A stretch of DNA of 64,000 nt from Oceanobacillus limi (GCF_900111445.1 NZ_FOHE01000002.1:248001-312000), one strand, 5' to 3'. Positions 53,182 through 63,912 are shown, numbered from the stretch's first letter. Numbers and translations: made by a program. Notes: a model not told the origin generated them from the letters alone.

Positions 53182-53916
53182 ATGATGACAAAGGTAATCG
53201 CACATCGAGGTGCTAGTAAGTACGCACCAGAAAATACACTCCCAGCTTTTAAACTTGCCGAAGACATGGGAGCTGAAGGAATTGAAACTGATATCCAACT
53301 GACAAAAGATAACGTTCCCGTTCTAATCCATGATGAGAATGTTAAACGAACGACCAATGGAACGGGACTTGTTAAAGATTATACATTTCATCAACTAAAA
53401 CAATTAGACGCTGGCTCATGGTATAGCCAGACTTATTCTGGTGTTTCCATTTTATCTCTCGAAGAATTTTTACAATGGGCCGTTTACAAGCCTTTATATT
53501 TAAATATTGAGCTTAAAAATAATAAAATAGAATATAAGAACATTGAATCCATTGTTTTTGAAATGTTACAGCATTTTCAACTCGTAAACCGAAGCACCAT
53601 ATCCACATTTAATCCTAATAGTATTAAACGCATGAAAAAGTTTCGAAGTGAGGTGGAAATTGCATTTCTAACATCAAGAAGATACAAAAACGTCGTCCAA
53701 CTCACGAAGGAAATTGGAGGAAATGCCTTACATGTGAAATACCGTTTACTTCAACAACGATTAGTTGAAAAATGTCACCAGGAAAATATGGCTATTCGAG
53801 TCTACACGATAAACAAAGCACCTCGAATGATTAACTGTATAAAACAAGGATGTGATGGAATAATCACAGATGTTCCAAATATTGCAAAACAGGTTCGAAA
53901 ATTAGCGTCAAACTAG
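53182..53916 (+). CDS. Glycerophosphodiester phosphodiesterase
   Basis: GDPD-family hydrolase of 244 residues, cytoplasmic (no signal peptide). It releases glycerol-3-phosphate from phospholipid or teichoic acid head-group diesters. The TIM-barrel active site shows [13 protein letters not shown] (catalytic His), [10 protein letters not shown] (metal Glu, Asp) and [11 protein letters not shown] (second His). Start ATG 53182 has GAGGTG 6 bases upstream; the frame remains open to 53140. First of a plus-strand run gdpD-namA-rnz-ald. Similar to B. subtilis YqiK/UgpQ types. Confidence 0.9.
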   Translation: MMTKVIAHRGASKYAPENTLPAFKLAEDMGAEGIETDIQLTKDNVPVLIHDENVKRTTNGTGLVKDYTFHQLKQLDAGSWYSQTYSGVSILSLEEFLQWAVYKPLYLNIELKNNKIEYKNIESIVFEMLQHFQLVNRSTISTFNPNSIKRMKKFRSEVEIAFLTSRRYKNVVQLTKEIGGNALHVKYRLLQQRLVEKCHQENMAIRVYTINKAPRMINCIKQGCDGIITDVPNIAKQVRKLASN

Positions 53917-53929
53917 GAGGATGTTAAAC

Positions 53930-54946
53930 ATGGCAAAACTATTTTCATCTATTGACTTTCAAGGAGTCACTCTTAAAAATCGGATTGTAATGTCACCAAT
54001 GTGTATGTACTCCTCGATGAACGAAGATGGGATGCTCACACCGTTTCATATGACACATTACGTCTCGCGTGCTGCAGGCCAAGTAGGATTAATAATGGTC
54101 GAAGCTACAGCAGTACAACCAGAGGGGCGAATTTCACCTCAAGATCTTGGGATTTGGAGCGATGATCATGTTACAGGCTTTCAAGAACTTAATGATCAAC
54201 TACATAGTTATGGAGCAAAATCTGCTATTCAATTAGCTCATGCTGGAAGAAAAGCTCAACTCGATTCTACCATATACGCCCCTTCTTCCATACCGTTCAA
54301 TGATGCTTTTCAATCCCCTGCGGAAATGACTTCTGAGGATATTGAAAGCTCAATTACGGCATTTAAAGATGCTGCAAGACGATCAAAAGTAGCAGGTTTT
54401 GACATTATTGAATTGCATGCTGCACATGGTTACTTAATCAATCAATTCCTTTCACCACTGACAAATAAACGAACAGATAAGTATGGTGGAGGTAGAACTA
54501 ATCGTTATCAATTTTTACGCGACATCATTGATGCTGTAAAACTCGAATGGGATGGACCGATTTTTGTACGTATTTCAACCGATGAATATCACGAAGAAGG
54601 AAATAGCCTAGAAGACTTCTTTTACTTCACACACGAAATGAAAAAACAAGGGATCACCTTAATCGATTGTAGCTCAGGTGGTGTCGTGCCAGCTTCAATT
54701 AACACGTACCCTGGCTACCAAGTTAGACGTGCTGAGGCCATTAAGCAACAGGCAAACATCGCAACAGGAGCAGTTGGACTTATAACAACAGGAATTCAGG
54801 CCGAAGAGATTTTACAAAATGATCGAGCAGATCTAATCTTTATTGCTCGGGCATTGCTACGAAATCCATATTGGGCAAAGCAAGCTGCTGATGAATTAAA
54901 GCATGAATTAAAAGCTCCAAAACAATATGTCCGTGGTTGGAAGTAA
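53930..54946 (+). CDS. namA: NADPH dehydrogenase NamA (YqjM, old yellow enzyme)
   Basis: FMN-dependent ene-reductase of 338 residues, identical in length to B. subtilis YqjM. The flavin-tuning Cys and Tyr are in [10 protein letters not shown] (near residues 25-28), and the substrate-binding His pair in [17 protein letters not shown] (near 163-168). It reduces alpha,beta-unsaturated carbonyls and nitro compounds, probably as detoxification. AGGAGG lies 9 bases before ATG 53930. Followed by rnz, as in Bacillus. Confidence 0.94.
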   Translation: MAKLFSSIDFQGVTLKNRIVMSPMCMYSSMNEDGMLTPFHMTHYVSRAAGQVGLIMVEATAVQPEGRISPQDLGIWSDDHVTGFQELNDQLHSYGAKSAIQLAHAGRKAQLDSTIYAPSSIPFNDAFQSPAEMTSEDIESSITAFKDAARRSKVAGFDIIELHAAHGYLINQFLSPLTNKRTDKYGGGRTNRYQFLRDIIDAVKLEWDGPIFVRISTDEYHEEGNSLEDFFYFTHEMKKQGITLIDCSSGGVVPASINTYPGYQVRRAEAIKQQANIATGAVGLITTGIQAEEILQNDRADLIFIARALLRNPYWAKQAADELKHELKAPKQYVRGWK

Positions 54947-54960
54947 AAGGGAGGAAAAAC

Positions 54961-55887
54961 ATGGAATTACAATTTTTAGGAACTGGTTCTGGCGTTCCTT
55001 CCAAAGAACGGAATGTTTCTGCAATAGCTTTAAAGCTATTGCAGGAAATAAATAGTATATGGCTTTTTGATTGTGGGGAAGCCACACAACACCAAATATT
55101 ACATACTTCCATTAAACCAAGAAAAATTAATAAAATATTTATTACACATTTACATGGAGATCATATTTTTGGTTTACCAGGACTATTAAGTAGTCGCTCC
55201 TTTCAAGGTGGCTCTGATTTATTAACAATCTATGGTCCAAAGGGTATTAAATCATACATTGAAACCTGCTTACATGTAAGTGGAACGCATCTTACCTACC
55301 CTATTTCCATCGTAGAATTACAGGAAGGGAAACTTTTTAGTGATGACAACTTTACGGTATACTGCAAACTATTGGAACACGGCCTTCCTAGCTACGGATT
55401 TCGTATTGTTGAACATGATCGTGCCGGCCAATTACTAGTAGATAAACTGAAAGCAGATGGAATCCAACCGGGACCAATTTATCAACAAATAAAGGAAAAT
55501 GATCTGGTAGTTACCAAAGATGGATTGGAAATTTTTCAAAAGAATTACATTGGTCCTAAAAAAAGGGGAAGAGTAATCTCTATTCTAGGTGATACACGGG
55601 CAACAGAAAGAAATAAATCCTTTGTAGAGAATTCTGATGTTCTTATTCATGAAGCTACATTTGACAATGAAAAGGAAAATCTAGCAAGAGAATACTATCA
55701 TTCCACAACTACTCAAGCTGCACTATTAGCGAAAAATAGTTTTGCCAAAGAACTAATTCTTACCCATCTATCATCACGATTTCAGGATGATGATATACCT
55801 CGGCTATTACAAGAAGCACAAGAAATATTTCCGAATACGGAGATCGCTCATGACTTTTATCAGAAAAGCCTTCCACAAAAGGAGTGA
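54961..55887 (+). CDS. rnz: Ribonuclease Z
   Basis: tRNA 3'-end processing endonuclease of 309 residues (B. subtilis 307). N-terminal block MELQFLGTGSGVPSKERNVS, zinc motif THLHGDHIFGLPG near residue 62, flexible exosite arm near 150-190, and late histidines in ILTHLSSRF. ATG 54961 is set by GGGAGG. The frame open from 54937 overlaps the end of namA. Confidence 0.95.
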   Translation: MELQFLGTGSGVPSKERNVSAIALKLLQEINSIWLFDCGEATQHQILHTSIKPRKINKIFITHLHGDHIFGLPGLLSSRSFQGGSDLLTIYGPKGIKSYIETCLHVSGTHLTYPISIVELQEGKLFSDDNFTVYCKLLEHGLPSYGFRIVEHDRAGQLLVDKLKADGIQPGPIYQQIKENDLVVTKDGLEIFQKNYIGPKKRGRVISILGDTRATERNKSFVENSDVLIHEATFDNEKENLAREYYHSTTTQAALLAKNSFAKELILTHLSSRFQDDDIPRLLQEAQEIFPNTEIAHDFYQKSLPQKE

Positions 55888-55893
55888 ATATAG

Positions 55894-57264
55894 ATGCATA
55901 ATGTAGAACAATTGGTTCAAGAACAGCGTAGCTACTTTTTATCCGGAAATACAATGGCGTACCAATTCCGTATCAAGCAATTAAAAGCCTTGAAGAAAAT
56001 GCTTAAAAACTACGAAAAAGAAATTTACAAAGCTATAAAAAACGACTTAAATAAATCTAGTTATGAGGCATTAACTACCGAGATTGGATTTCTTTTTATG
56101 GAAATTGATTTTACAATTAAACATTTAAAAGAGTGGATGGCACCAGTAAAAGTAGACACACCAATCACCCATAAAGGATCAAAAAGCTATATCCATAAGG
56201 AGCCGTTTGGTGTGACACTTGTAATTGCTCCTTGGAATTATCCATTACACTTAGCGATTGCCCCTGCTATTGGTGCAATCGCAGCCGGAAATACGGTGAT
56301 CATTAAACCATCGGAATTTACAAATGAGACCTCCTCTCTACTCGCAACAATGGTGAGGAAGACGTTTGATTCTGATTTTGTTACCGTAGTGGAAGGAAAT
56401 GCAGAGATTAGTAAGAAATTGTTAGAGCAACGTTTTGATTATATATTTTTCACTGGAAGTACTGCAGTCGGCAAAAAGATCATGAAACAAGCTAGTGAGC
56501 ATCTCACCCCTGTCACATTAGAGCTAGGTGGCAAAAGCCCCGTCATTGTGAATAAAGATGCTAAGATTGAATTAGCTGCTAAACGGATCGTTTGGGGAAA
56601 ATTCACCAATGCTGGACAGACCTGTGTAGCCCCTGATTATGTTTACGTACATAAAAATGTAAAACCAAAACTTCTTAAATATATGAAAAAATATATTAAA
56701 ATGTTCTATGGTAAAAAGCCGTTACATAACACGGACTATGTGCGAATTGTTACGAGGAAACATTTCAATCGATTACAAGCATTTTTGACAAATGGGACGG
56801 TATATTGTGGAGGACAAACTGATATAGAAAAACTTTCGATCGAACCAACGATATTAGATGATGTTACATGGAAAGATCCAATAATGCAGGAAGAGATATT
56901 CGGTCCGCTACTTCCTATTATTACCTTTACGGACCTAACACAAGTAGTAGAGACACTTAAAAAGAAAGACAAACCTCTCGCATTGTATTATTTCGGGGAA
57001 AAAGAAAAGTACCAACAACTCGTATTTCATCAGTTATCCTTTGGAGGTGGCTGTATAAATGATACATTGTATCATTTAGCGAATCCCCATTTACCATTTG
57101 GAGGAGTTGGAACTAGCGGTATTGGAGCGTATCACGGAAAATATAGCTTTGATACTTTTTCACATAAGAAAAGCATTCTAAAACAAACTACAACATTCGA
57201 TATCCCAATCCGTTATCCCAGAAGTAAAGTCGCCCATTCCTTCGTAAAGAAATTAATGAAATAA
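55894..57264 (+). CDS. Aldehyde dehydrogenase (class 3-like)
   Basis: NAD(P)-dependent aldehyde dehydrogenase of 456 residues, similar to YwdH/class 3 enzymes. Cofactor-binding IIKPSE and FTGSTAVGK, catalytic Glu in LELGGKSP, and nucleophile Cys in [11 protein letters not shown] are all present. The C-terminus is basic with amphipathic character ([16 protein letters not shown]), suggesting membrane association. It starts 6 bases after rnz, with AAAGGAG upstream. Probably oxidises long-chain or lipid-derived aldehydes (inferred). Confidence 0.9.
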   Translation: MHNVEQLVQEQRSYFLSGNTMAYQFRIKQLKALKKMLKNYEKEIYKAIKNDLNKSSYEALTTEIGFLFMEIDFTIKHLKEWMAPVKVDTPITHKGSKSYIHKEPFGVTLVIAPWNYPLHLAIAPAIGAIAAGNTVIIKPSEFTNETSSLLATMVRKTFDSDFVTVVEGNAEISKKLLEQRFDYIFFTGSTAVGKKIMKQASEHLTPVTLELGGKSPVIVNKDAKIELAAKRIVWGKFTNAGQTCVAPDYVYVHKNVKPKLLKYMKKYIKMFYGKKPLHNTDYVRIVTRKHFNRLQAFLTNGTVYCGGQTDIEKLSIEPTILDDVTWKDPIMQEEIFGPLLPIITFTDLTQVVETLKKKDKPLALYYFGEKEKYQQLVFHQLSFGGGCINDTLYHLANPHLPFGGVGTSGIGAYHGKYSFDTFSHKKSILKQTTTFDIPIRYPRSKVAHSFVKKLMK

Positions 57265-57268
57265 CATT

Positions 57269-57305
57269 AAAATAAGAGCCTTCGTATGAGAGGCTCTTAT
57301 TTTTT
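57269..57305. terminator. Bidirectional terminator between ald and dinB
   Basis: AAATAAGAGCC pairs with GGCTCTTATTT, flanked by A and T runs; serves both convergent genes. Confidence 0.88.
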
Positions 57306-58544
57306 ATAATCATCTAAAAAGTCCTTTTGGAAACTAGTTCTTGGCTGATGGTCTTTTACTTCTTGTTGTTTCCATTGTTTAAATGGATTCTTTCCATACT
57401 TGCTAGTTAAATCATCGATTGCGGAATATAATTTTTCTTTACTTGCTTCTTTTTCATACGTAAATAAATCCAACTGTTCCGCTATTCCTTGTTTATCATG
57501 AATATCTTGAACGGTAATACCTAACAAGCGGATAGGATCCTGGTTCCAATGCGTATTCCAAAGATCCTCGGCAATATCAACAATATCCTTCTTCTGATCA
57601 ATATAAAATTGAAGTTTTTTACTTCTTGTAATAGTTGTTCGATCATGATAGCGAATCGTTAATTGAACACTTCTACCAACTGCCTGTTTTCTCTTTAACC
57701 GGCGCTCGACATTATCTGCTAACACTTGTATTAATCGACTAATTTCATTTTCATTTGTTGTATCCTGGGGTAAGGTTTGTGAGCTTCCTATACTTTTAAA
57801 TTCATTTACTGCTTCCGGATCTACTGGGCTTAAATCAATTCCATTCGCTCTGTTTTTTAATCTTTCTCCATTAATACCTAAGACCTGCTTTAGCTGGTAT
57901 ACATCTTTATTGGCTAAATCTTCAATCGTATGGATATCTAAAGCCTTCAATTTTTTCGCCGTTTTCTCCCCTACTCCATACATCTCACTAACAGGAAGTG
58001 GCCAAAGCTTTGTAGCTATTTCTCTTTTCCTTAATATCGTAATACCAAGGGGTTTTTTCATATCGGATGCCATTTTTGCCAGAAATTTATTTGGGGCAAT
58101 TCCAATGCTACAGGGAAGGTCAAGATCATCTAATATTTGCTTCTGTAAGCTTTCTGCAATTTCTACAGCGCTACCTAGATTCGTAACATTGGTTATGTCC
58201 ATATACCCTTCATCAATAGATACAGGTTGTATATATGGGGTAATATCAGCCATCTTTTTAAAAATTTCTCTCGAAGCACTGCGGTATCGTTCGAAATTAG
58301 GTTTCATCACAATTAGTTGCGGACATAATTTCTTTGCTTGCCATAATGGCATCGTTGTCTTAACACCTTTGGCTCTTGCTTCGTAACTGCTCGTTACAAT
58401 GATTCCTTTCCGCTCTTCTGGATTCCCAGCAATGGCAACTGGCTTACCTTTTAATTTAGGATTATATGCCATTTCAACGGAAGCATAAAAGCAATTCATA
58501 TCGATATGAAAAATAATTCTTCGTTTTTTTGTTTCTGGTGCCAT
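57297..58544 (-). CDS. dinB: DNA polymerase IV (Y family)
   Basis: Error-prone translesion polymerase of 415 residues (B. subtilis YqjH/PolY1 414). Catalytic metal motifs are HIDMNCFYASVE near the N-terminus and SIDEGYMDIT near residue 105. A helix-hairpin-helix thumb (MYGVGEKTAKKL) lies near 180, and the little-finger domain at about 235-345. The C-terminal tail has QLDLF, a typical beta-clamp binding motif. ATG 58544 is chosen for AAGGA upstream; the longer frame to 58565 overlaps it. Confidence 0.95.
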   Translation of the reverse strand: MAPETKKRRIIFHIDMNCFYASVEMAYNPKLKGKPVAIAGNPEERKGIIVTSSYEARAKGVKTTMPLWQAKKLCPQLIVMKPNFERYRSASREIFKKMADITPYIQPVSIDEGYMDITNVTNLGSAVEIAESLQKQILDDLDLPCSIGIAPNKFLAKMASDMKKPLGITILRKREIATKLWPLPVSEMYGVGEKTAKKLKALDIHTIEDLANKDVYQLKQVLGINGERLKNRANGIDLSPVDPEAVNEFKSIGSSQTLPQDTTNENEISRLIQVLADNVERRLKRKQAVGRSVQLTIRYHDRTTITRSKKLQFYIDQKKDIVDIAEDLWNTHWNQDPIRLLGITVQDIHDKQGIAEQLDLFTYEKEASKEKLYSAIDDLTSKYGKNPFKQWKQQEVKDHQPRTSFQKDFLDDYKK

Positions 58545-58642
58545 GTTACTACATCCTTCGAACAATGGTTACCTTATATTATACCATATCCATTAGAAAG
58601 GGTGCATAAGTCTATGCCTGCAATACATCTTCTTCTGTTGAC

Positions 58643-58689
58643 AAAAAAAACGAACCAGTTCAAAAAAGCGTTTGAATCAGGTTCGTTTT
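58643..58689 (-). terminator. Terminator of the methylmalonyl-CoA/peptidase operon
   Basis: AACGAACC pairs with GGTTCGTT, with an inner TTCAAA/TTTGAA stem, followed by eight T on the minus strand. Confidence 0.88.
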
Positions 58690-58719
58690 CATAAGCCCTT
58701 AGGCTACGAGCTCTTATCC

Positions 58720-59847
58720 TTAATTATTTGCTACTTCTTGAATAATAGCCTCAACTAATTCTGTGATTTTAACAAGTTCATCAACTGGGATTCGCTCGTT
58801 AGTGGTATGAATTTCTTCATAGCCAACGGCTAAATTGACGGTCGGAATTCCAAAGCCAGCAATTACATTTGCATCACTTCCACCACCACTTTTTAGAAGT
58901 TTGCTTTCACGCCCGATGGATTTAGCCGCATTCCTTGCAACTTCTACGACTTGATCTCCAGCCTGTTGCTTGAAACCAGGATACATAATTTTAATCTCAA
59001 CTTCCGCTTCCCCACCGAATTCTTTAGCAGTTGATTCAAAGGCCTCTTTCATTTTATTTACCTGTTCCTCCATTTTTTCTGGAACCAATGACCTAGCTTC
59101 TGCTAATATTTCTACATGATCAACAACAATATTGGTTTGCTTGCCACCTTCGAATCTGCCAATATTTGCTGTAGTTTCTTCATCAATCCGGCCTAATGGC
59201 ATTTTAGAAATTGCTTTTGCAGCTAGCGTAATAGCAGAAACGCCCTTTTCTGGAGCCACACCTGCATGAGCTGTTTTCCCTTTGATAACTGCAAAAACCT
59301 TTGCCTGTGTTGGGGCAGCCACTATAATATCGCCCACCTCACCATTACTATCAATTGCATATCCAAAATCAGCATTAACTAGAGAGCTATCTAATGCTTT
59401 TGCACCAACTAATCCCGATTCTTCACCTACAGTAATAACAAATTGAACATCACCATGCTCGACATTATTTTCTTTCAATGAACGGATCGCCTCTAGTATT
59501 GCAGCTAAACCAGCCTTATCATCTGCACCTAGTATCGTTGTTCCATCAGATACAATATAGTCACCTTCTATGGATGGCTTGACACCTTTACCAGGTACTA
59601 CCGTATCCATATGAGAGGTAAAATATATGGAAGAAACTCCTTCTTTTGAACCTTTTAATGTACAAATTAAGTTCCCTGCACCATGACCAGTTTGCTCTTT
59701 ACTATTGTCTTCAATTACTTCAAGGCCTAATGATGTAAACTTTTCTTTTAACACGGCAGCAATTTCTGTTTCATATTTTGTTTCCGAGTCAATTTGTACT
59801 AGTTCCATAAATTCGTTAATTAATCTTTCTTTATTAATACTTGTCAT
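58720..59847 (-). CDS. yqjE: M20 family peptidase (PepT-like, YqjE)
   Basis: Zinc-dependent peptidase of 375 residues, close to B. subtilis YqjE (371). Metal-binding and catalytic blocks are YFTSHMDTVVPG (His, Asp), ILGADDKAGLAA (bridging Asp) and VTVGEESGLVGAK (catalytic and metal Glu). GGGSDANV lies near residue 330. A dimerisation/lid domain spans about 180-295. ATG 59847 has AGGAGG 10 bases upstream; the frame open to 59925 overlaps the carboxylase gene. Probably a tripeptidase; it is last in the mutase operon with no obvious metabolic link. Confidence 0.9.
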   Translation of the reverse strand: MTSINKERLINEFMELVQIDSETKYETEIAAVLKEKFTSLGLEVIEDNSKEQTGHGAGNLICTLKGSKEGVSSIYFTSHMDTVVPGKGVKPSIEGDYIVSDGTTILGADDKAGLAAILEAIRSLKENNVEHGDVQFVITVGEESGLVGAKALDSSLVNADFGYAIDSNGEVGDIIVAAPTQAKVFAVIKGKTAHAGVAPEKGVSAITLAAKAISKMPLGRIDEETTANIGRFEGGKQTNIVVDHVEILAEARSLVPEKMEEQVNKMKEAFESTAKEFGGEAEVEIKIMYPGFKQQAGDQVVEVARNAAKSIGRESKLLKSGGGSDANVIAGFGIPTVNLAVGYEEIHTTNERIPVDELVKITELVEAIIQEVANN

Positions 59848-59869
59848 TGCTGTTGCTCCTCCTATGTAA

Positions 59870-61417
59870 TTATAATGGTATATTACCATGTTTTTTACTT
59901 GGGCGTTGTTCCCGTTTTTGTTCAAGCATTTCCAGTGCTTGGATGAGTTTCATTCTCGTTTCCCGTGGATCGATCACATCATCCACCATCCCTAACCCAG
60001 CTGCGATATATGGGTTCGCGAACTTTTCACGATAGGTATCAATTTTTTCCTGCCTTGTTTTATCTGGGTCTTCACTTTCGGCAATATCTTTAGCAAAAAT
60101 AATATTGGCAGCCCCTTCAGGACCCATAACAGCTATTTCAGCATTTGGCCAAGCATATACTAAATCTGCACCGATTGACTTACTATTCAATGCTACATAT
60201 GCACCACCATATGCTTTTCTAGTAATTACAGTTATTTTCGGAACCGTAGCCTCGGAATATGCATATAGGATTTTCGCTCCATGTCGTATGATACCACCAT
60301 GCTCTTGTTTAATTCCAGGGAAAAATCCTGTTACATCCTCAAAGGTTACTAATGGGATATTAAACGAATCACAAAAGCGAATAAACCTTGCTGCTTTATC
60401 ACTAGAGTCAATGTCCAATCCTCCAGCTAAATATTTAGGTTGATTACATACTAGTCCAACAGCGCGTCCATCAATTCTAGCAAATCCCACTACTATATTC
60501 TTTGCAAATTCCGAGTGGATTTCAAAAAAGCTGTCTTCATCAACAACTTCCGTGATAACATCTGTAACGTCATAGGGTCTTGTTGAATCAAATGGAACAA
60601 TATCCGTTAAATACGAACGTAAATGGTCCCCTTCAACATTTCCCAAAATAGCTGGTTTCTCCATATTATTTTTTGGTAAATAAGTTAATAACTTTTTAAC
60701 AGCATCTAAGGCTTCGTATTCTGATTTAGCCTTGATGTGCGCATTTCCGCTTTTTGAATTATGAATATGTGCTCCACCTAAATCTTCCGAAGAAATCTTT
60801 TCACCAGTTACAGTTTCTATCACTTTAGGGCCAGTAATGAACATCTGAGAAGTTTTTTCTACCATAATCACAAAATCAGTAATTGCTGGTGAATAAACCG
60901 CTCCTCCCGCACTTGGTCCCATAATAACAGAAATTTGGGGGATCACTCCAGAATAAATCGAATTTCTGTAAAAGACATGACCATATCCATCTAGAGATGA
61001 TACACCTTCTTGAATTCTCGCCCCTCCAGAATCATTCAACCCGATAAATGGAACGCCATTTTTCGCAGCCAAATCCATTACAGCAGCAATTTTTTTTCCG
61101 TGCATTTCTCCAAGGGCTCCACCGTATACCGTAAAATCCTGTGCAAACAAATAAACTGGCTTCCCATTAATCTTACCATACCCGGTAACAACACCTTCTC
61201 CTTTTGCATCTGCATGGTTCATCCCGAAATCTGTACCTCGATGTTCAATAAAAGTGTTTAATTCAACAAATGACTGGTCGTCTAATAGATAGTCAATCCG
61301 CTCCCTCGCTGTTAACTTTCCTTTGGCATGTTGTTTTTCAATACGTTCGTCTCCACCACCTAGTTCGGCTTGCCTCCGTTTGTCATATAGCTCATTAATT
61401 TTATCAAAAATATCCAT
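59870..61417 (-). CDS. yqjD: Acyl-CoA (propionyl-CoA) carboxylase carboxyltransferase subunit
   Basis: Beta-type carboxyltransferase of 515 residues, similar to PccB/MmdA. N-terminal and C-terminal crotonase-like halves are intact, with oxyanion-hole glycines in GPSAGGAVYSPA (about residue 160) and KAYGGAYVALNSKS (about 400). It transfers carboxyl groups to propionyl-CoA to form (S)-methylmalonyl-CoA, or runs as a decarboxylase. No biotin carboxylase or biotin carrier is in the window, so those subunits must be elsewhere. Its start overlaps the stop of the epimerase fusion, and it matches B. subtilis yqjD. Confidence 0.9.
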   Translation of the reverse strand: MDIFDKINELYDKRRQAELGGGDERIEKQHAKGKLTARERIDYLLDDQSFVELNTFIEHRGTDFGMNHADAKGEGVVTGYGKINGKPVYLFAQDFTVYGGALGEMHGKKIAAVMDLAAKNGVPFIGLNDSGGARIQEGVSSLDGYGHVFYRNSIYSGVIPQISVIMGPSAGGAVYSPAITDFVIMVEKTSQMFITGPKVIETVTGEKISSEDLGGAHIHNSKSGNAHIKAKSEYEALDAVKKLLTYLPKNNMEKPAILGNVEGDHLRSYLTDIVPFDSTRPYDVTDVITEVVDEDSFFEIHSEFAKNIVVGFARIDGRAVGLVCNQPKYLAGGLDIDSSDKAARFIRFCDSFNIPLVTFEDVTGFFPGIKQEHGGIIRHGAKILYAYSEATVPKITVITRKAYGGAYVALNSKSIGADLVYAWPNAEIAVMGPEGAANIIFAKDIAESEDPDKTRQEKIDTYREKFANPYIAAGLGMVDDVIDPRETRMKLIQALEMLEQKREQRPSKKHGNIPL

Positions 61418-62241
61418 TAGGAATCACTTCCTTTTCTAGGCTGGCACAGCTCAAATAAAACCCCATGAGCAGCCTTTGGATGTAGAAATGCTATTTGACT
61501 ATTATGAGCTCCTTGCTTCGGTTCGTCGTTAAGTAAAGGAATACCGAATTCTTTTAGTTGTTCCATTCGAAGTTGAATGTCTTCAACCTCTAAAGCAATA
61601 TGGTGAACCCCTTCTCCCTTAGTGGACAAAAACTTTTGAATTGGAGATGATTCATCTGTAGGTTCTAGCAATTCTAAGCGGCTCTCACCAATTTTTAAAA
61701 AGGCTATTTTTACTCGCTCTGCTTTTACTTCAGCTATAGTTTCGAGTGTCAGACCGAGAGAATCGGTATAAAAAGAAAGAACATTATCTATGGAATGAAC
61801 AGCGATCCCAATATGTGCAATTTTATTTGGAGGACTTAATTCTACGTCTTTGGGTCCAACAAGTTGTTTAATATAGACTGCTAAATCCTCTGTTGATGAT
61901 CCACTAGTAAAAATCTTTTTTATTCCTTTCTCTAGTAAAAACGGGATATCTTCGCTCGGTATGACCCCACCAGCCACTACCGGTATATCCCCCGCATTCC
62001 TTTTTTCCAGTGCCTCAATTACTTTAGGAAATAGTGTATTATGAGCACCGGATAGTGAAGAAAGTCCAATAACATCTACATCTTCTTGTATAGCTGCTTG
62101 AGCAATTTGTACTGGTGATTGACGAAGCCCCGTATAAATGACCTCCATTCCATGGTCTCTTAAGGCTTGCGCAATAACTAATGCCCCTCGATCATGCCCG
62201 TCTAGACCTGGCTTTGCAATTAATACGCGTATTTTCCCCAT
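61417..62241 (-). CDS. Fusion: B12-binding domain of methylmalonyl-CoA mutase + methylmalonyl-CoA epimerase
   Basis: A single 274-residue frame joins two enzymes. Residues 1-130 form a cobalamin-binding domain with the DxHxxG motif DGHDRG (Asp14, His16 as lower axial ligand, Gly19), the LSSLSG loop (60-65) and VVAGGVIP (88-95). After a short linker (131-140), residues 141-270 are a VOC/glyoxalase epimerase, with metal ligands suggested by [18 protein letters not shown] and LFELCQP. It would bind B12 for the catalytic subunit encoded just upstream, and convert (S)- to (R)-methylmalonyl-CoA. In B. subtilis the equivalent gene position (yqjC) holds only the glyoxalase part. Confidence 0.9.
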   Translation of the reverse strand: MGKIRVLIAKPGLDGHDRGALVIAQALRDHGMEVIYTGLRQSPVQIAQAAIQEDVDVIGLSSLSGAHNTLFPKVIEALEKRNAGDIPVVAGGVIPSEDIPFLLEKGIKKIFTSGSSTEDLAVYIKQLVGPKDVELSPPNKIAHIGIAVHSIDNVLSFYTDSLGLTLETIAEVKAERVKIAFLKIGESRLELLEPTDESSPIQKFLSTKGEGVHHIALEVEDIQLRMEQLKEFGIPLLNDEPKQGAHNSQIAFLHPKAAHGVLFELCQPRKGSDS

Positions 62242-62268
62242 CTCTCTCTCTCCTTATCTATTAAAGTG

Positions 62269-63912
62269 TTAGCCAATATATTCCCCGAACTCATCCCGCA
62301 AGACATTACAAATTTCACCAATAGTTGCATACGCTTTCACTGATTCTAAAATAAAAGGGATCAGATTCTGTTCATCTGTTTTGGCTGCAGATCTGAGTGC
62401 TTCTAATGATTGATTTACGGCATTTTCATTTCTGTCATTACGTATCTGCTGAATGAAGTTTATTTGTTCCCTTTCCAGTGCTTCATCCACTTTTAATAAA
62501 TCTGGATTGACTTCTTCATCCAATGTATATTTATTTAACCCAACGATAATTTCTTCTTCATTTTCAATTCGTTTCTGTGTTTCATATGCATTATGTTGAA
62601 TCTCACGTTGCATATACCCTTCTTCTACAGCTTGAACGGCACCACCGATTTCTTTAATACGATCGAGATATTTATTTACCTCTTCCTCCATTTGGTCCGT
62701 AAGCTCTTCCACGAAATACGATCCCCCTAATGGATCAATCGTATCTGCTACTCCACTTTCATTCGCAATAATTTGTTGTGTTCGTAATGCTATTCGAGCA
62801 GAATCCTCTGTTGGTAAAGATAATGCCTCATCACGAGAGTTCGTATGGAGGCTCTGAGTCCCTCCCATTACGGAAGCGAGCGCTTGCAAAGTTACACGCA
62901 CAATATTATTATCTGGTTGTTGCGCGGTTAATGTAGAACCACCTGTTTGGGTGTGAAATCTCAACTTCCAACTTTTTGGATTTTTAGCCTTATAATGTTC
63001 TTTCATTATCTTGGCCCATACCCTTCTTGCGGCCCTAAATTTCGCCACCTCTTCAAAGAAATTATTGTGAGCATTAAAGAAAAAAGCTAATCTAGGAGCA
63101 AAATCATCAACCTCAAGCCCCGATTCAATTGCTGCATCCACATAGGCCATTCCGTTCGCTATCGTAAACGCAGCCTCCTGCACAGCGGTTGAACCAGCTT
63201 CTCGGATATGGTATCCCGAAATACTAATCGTGTTAAATTTAGGAACGTTTTGCTGACAATAAGCAAAAATATCTGTAATCAGTCGCATCGAAGCTTTTGG
63301 TGGATAAATATACGTACCTCTAGCAATATATTCCTTTAGAATGTCATTTTGAATCGTACCAGTTAATTTCTCAATAGGAACCCCTTGCTTTTCTCCGACT
63401 GCGATATACATGCATAGAAGGACTGAAGCTGGTGCATTAATTGTCATCGAAGTACTAACCTCATCTAAAGGAATTTGGTCAAATAATTTTTCCATATCAT
63501 GTAATGAATCAATAGCTACCCCTACTTTTCCAACTTCACCTTCAGACATTGGATCATCAGAGTCATAACCAATCTGTGTCGGAAGATCAAATGCTACGGA
63601 TAAACCAGTTTGTCCTTGTTCTAGCAAATATCTAAATCGTTTATTCGTCTCCTGTGCTGAACCAAAACCAGCATACTGACGCATTGTCCAAAAACGACTC
63701 CGATACATGGTCGGCTGTATACCACGAGTATATGGATATTCCCCAGGGTATCCTAGTTTTTTCTCATAATCTAAATCACGAGAATCATATATTCTCTCCA
63801 CTTCTATATGAGAAGAGGTAGTAAATGTATTCTTCCGCTCAGGAAAGCGCTTTATTGTCGATTCTACAGAGTCTAGCCATTTTTGTTTTGGCCTCGTATA
63901 TTTTTCATCCAT
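62269..63912 (-). CDS. Methylmalonyl-CoA mutase, catalytic subunit without B12 domain
   Basis: TIM-barrel catalytic subunit of 547 residues, lacking the C-terminal cobalamin domain, which is encoded by the next gene. Motifs include [41 protein letters not shown] and [11 protein letters not shown] with the B12-interacting His235. Tyr80 (RQYAGF) and Arg198 (IARGTY) align with Tyr89 and Arg207 of Propionibacterium mutase, which distinguish methylmalonyl-CoA from isobutyryl-CoA mutases. This favours methylmalonyl-CoA as substrate. ATG 63912 has GGAG 8 bases upstream. First gene of the module; the remaining 88 bases of the window show no clear promoter. Confidence 0.92.
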   Translation of the reverse strand: MDEKYTRPKQKWLDSVESTIKRFPERKNTFTTSSHIEVERIYDSRDLDYEKKLGYPGEYPYTRGIQPTMYRSRFWTMRQYAGFGSAQETNKRFRYLLEQGQTGLSVAFDLPTQIGYDSDDPMSEGEVGKVGVAIDSLHDMEKLFDQIPLDEVSTSMTINAPASVLLCMYIAVGEKQGVPIEKLTGTIQNDILKEYIARGTYIYPPKASMRLITDIFAYCQQNVPKFNTISISGYHIREAGSTAVQEAAFTIANGMAYVDAAIESGLEVDDFAPRLAFFFNAHNNFFEEVAKFRAARRVWAKIMKEHYKAKNPKSWKLRFHTQTGGSTLTAQQPDNNIVRVTLQALASVMGGTQSLHTNSRDEALSLPTEDSARIALRTQQIIANESGVADTIDPLGGSYFVEELTDQMEEEVNKYLDRIKEIGGAVQAVEEGYMQREIQHNAYETQKRIENEEEIIVGLNKYTLDEEVNPDLLKVDEALEREQINFIQQIRNDRNENAVNQSLEALRSAAKTDEQNLIPFILESVKAYATIGEICNVLRDEFGEYIG

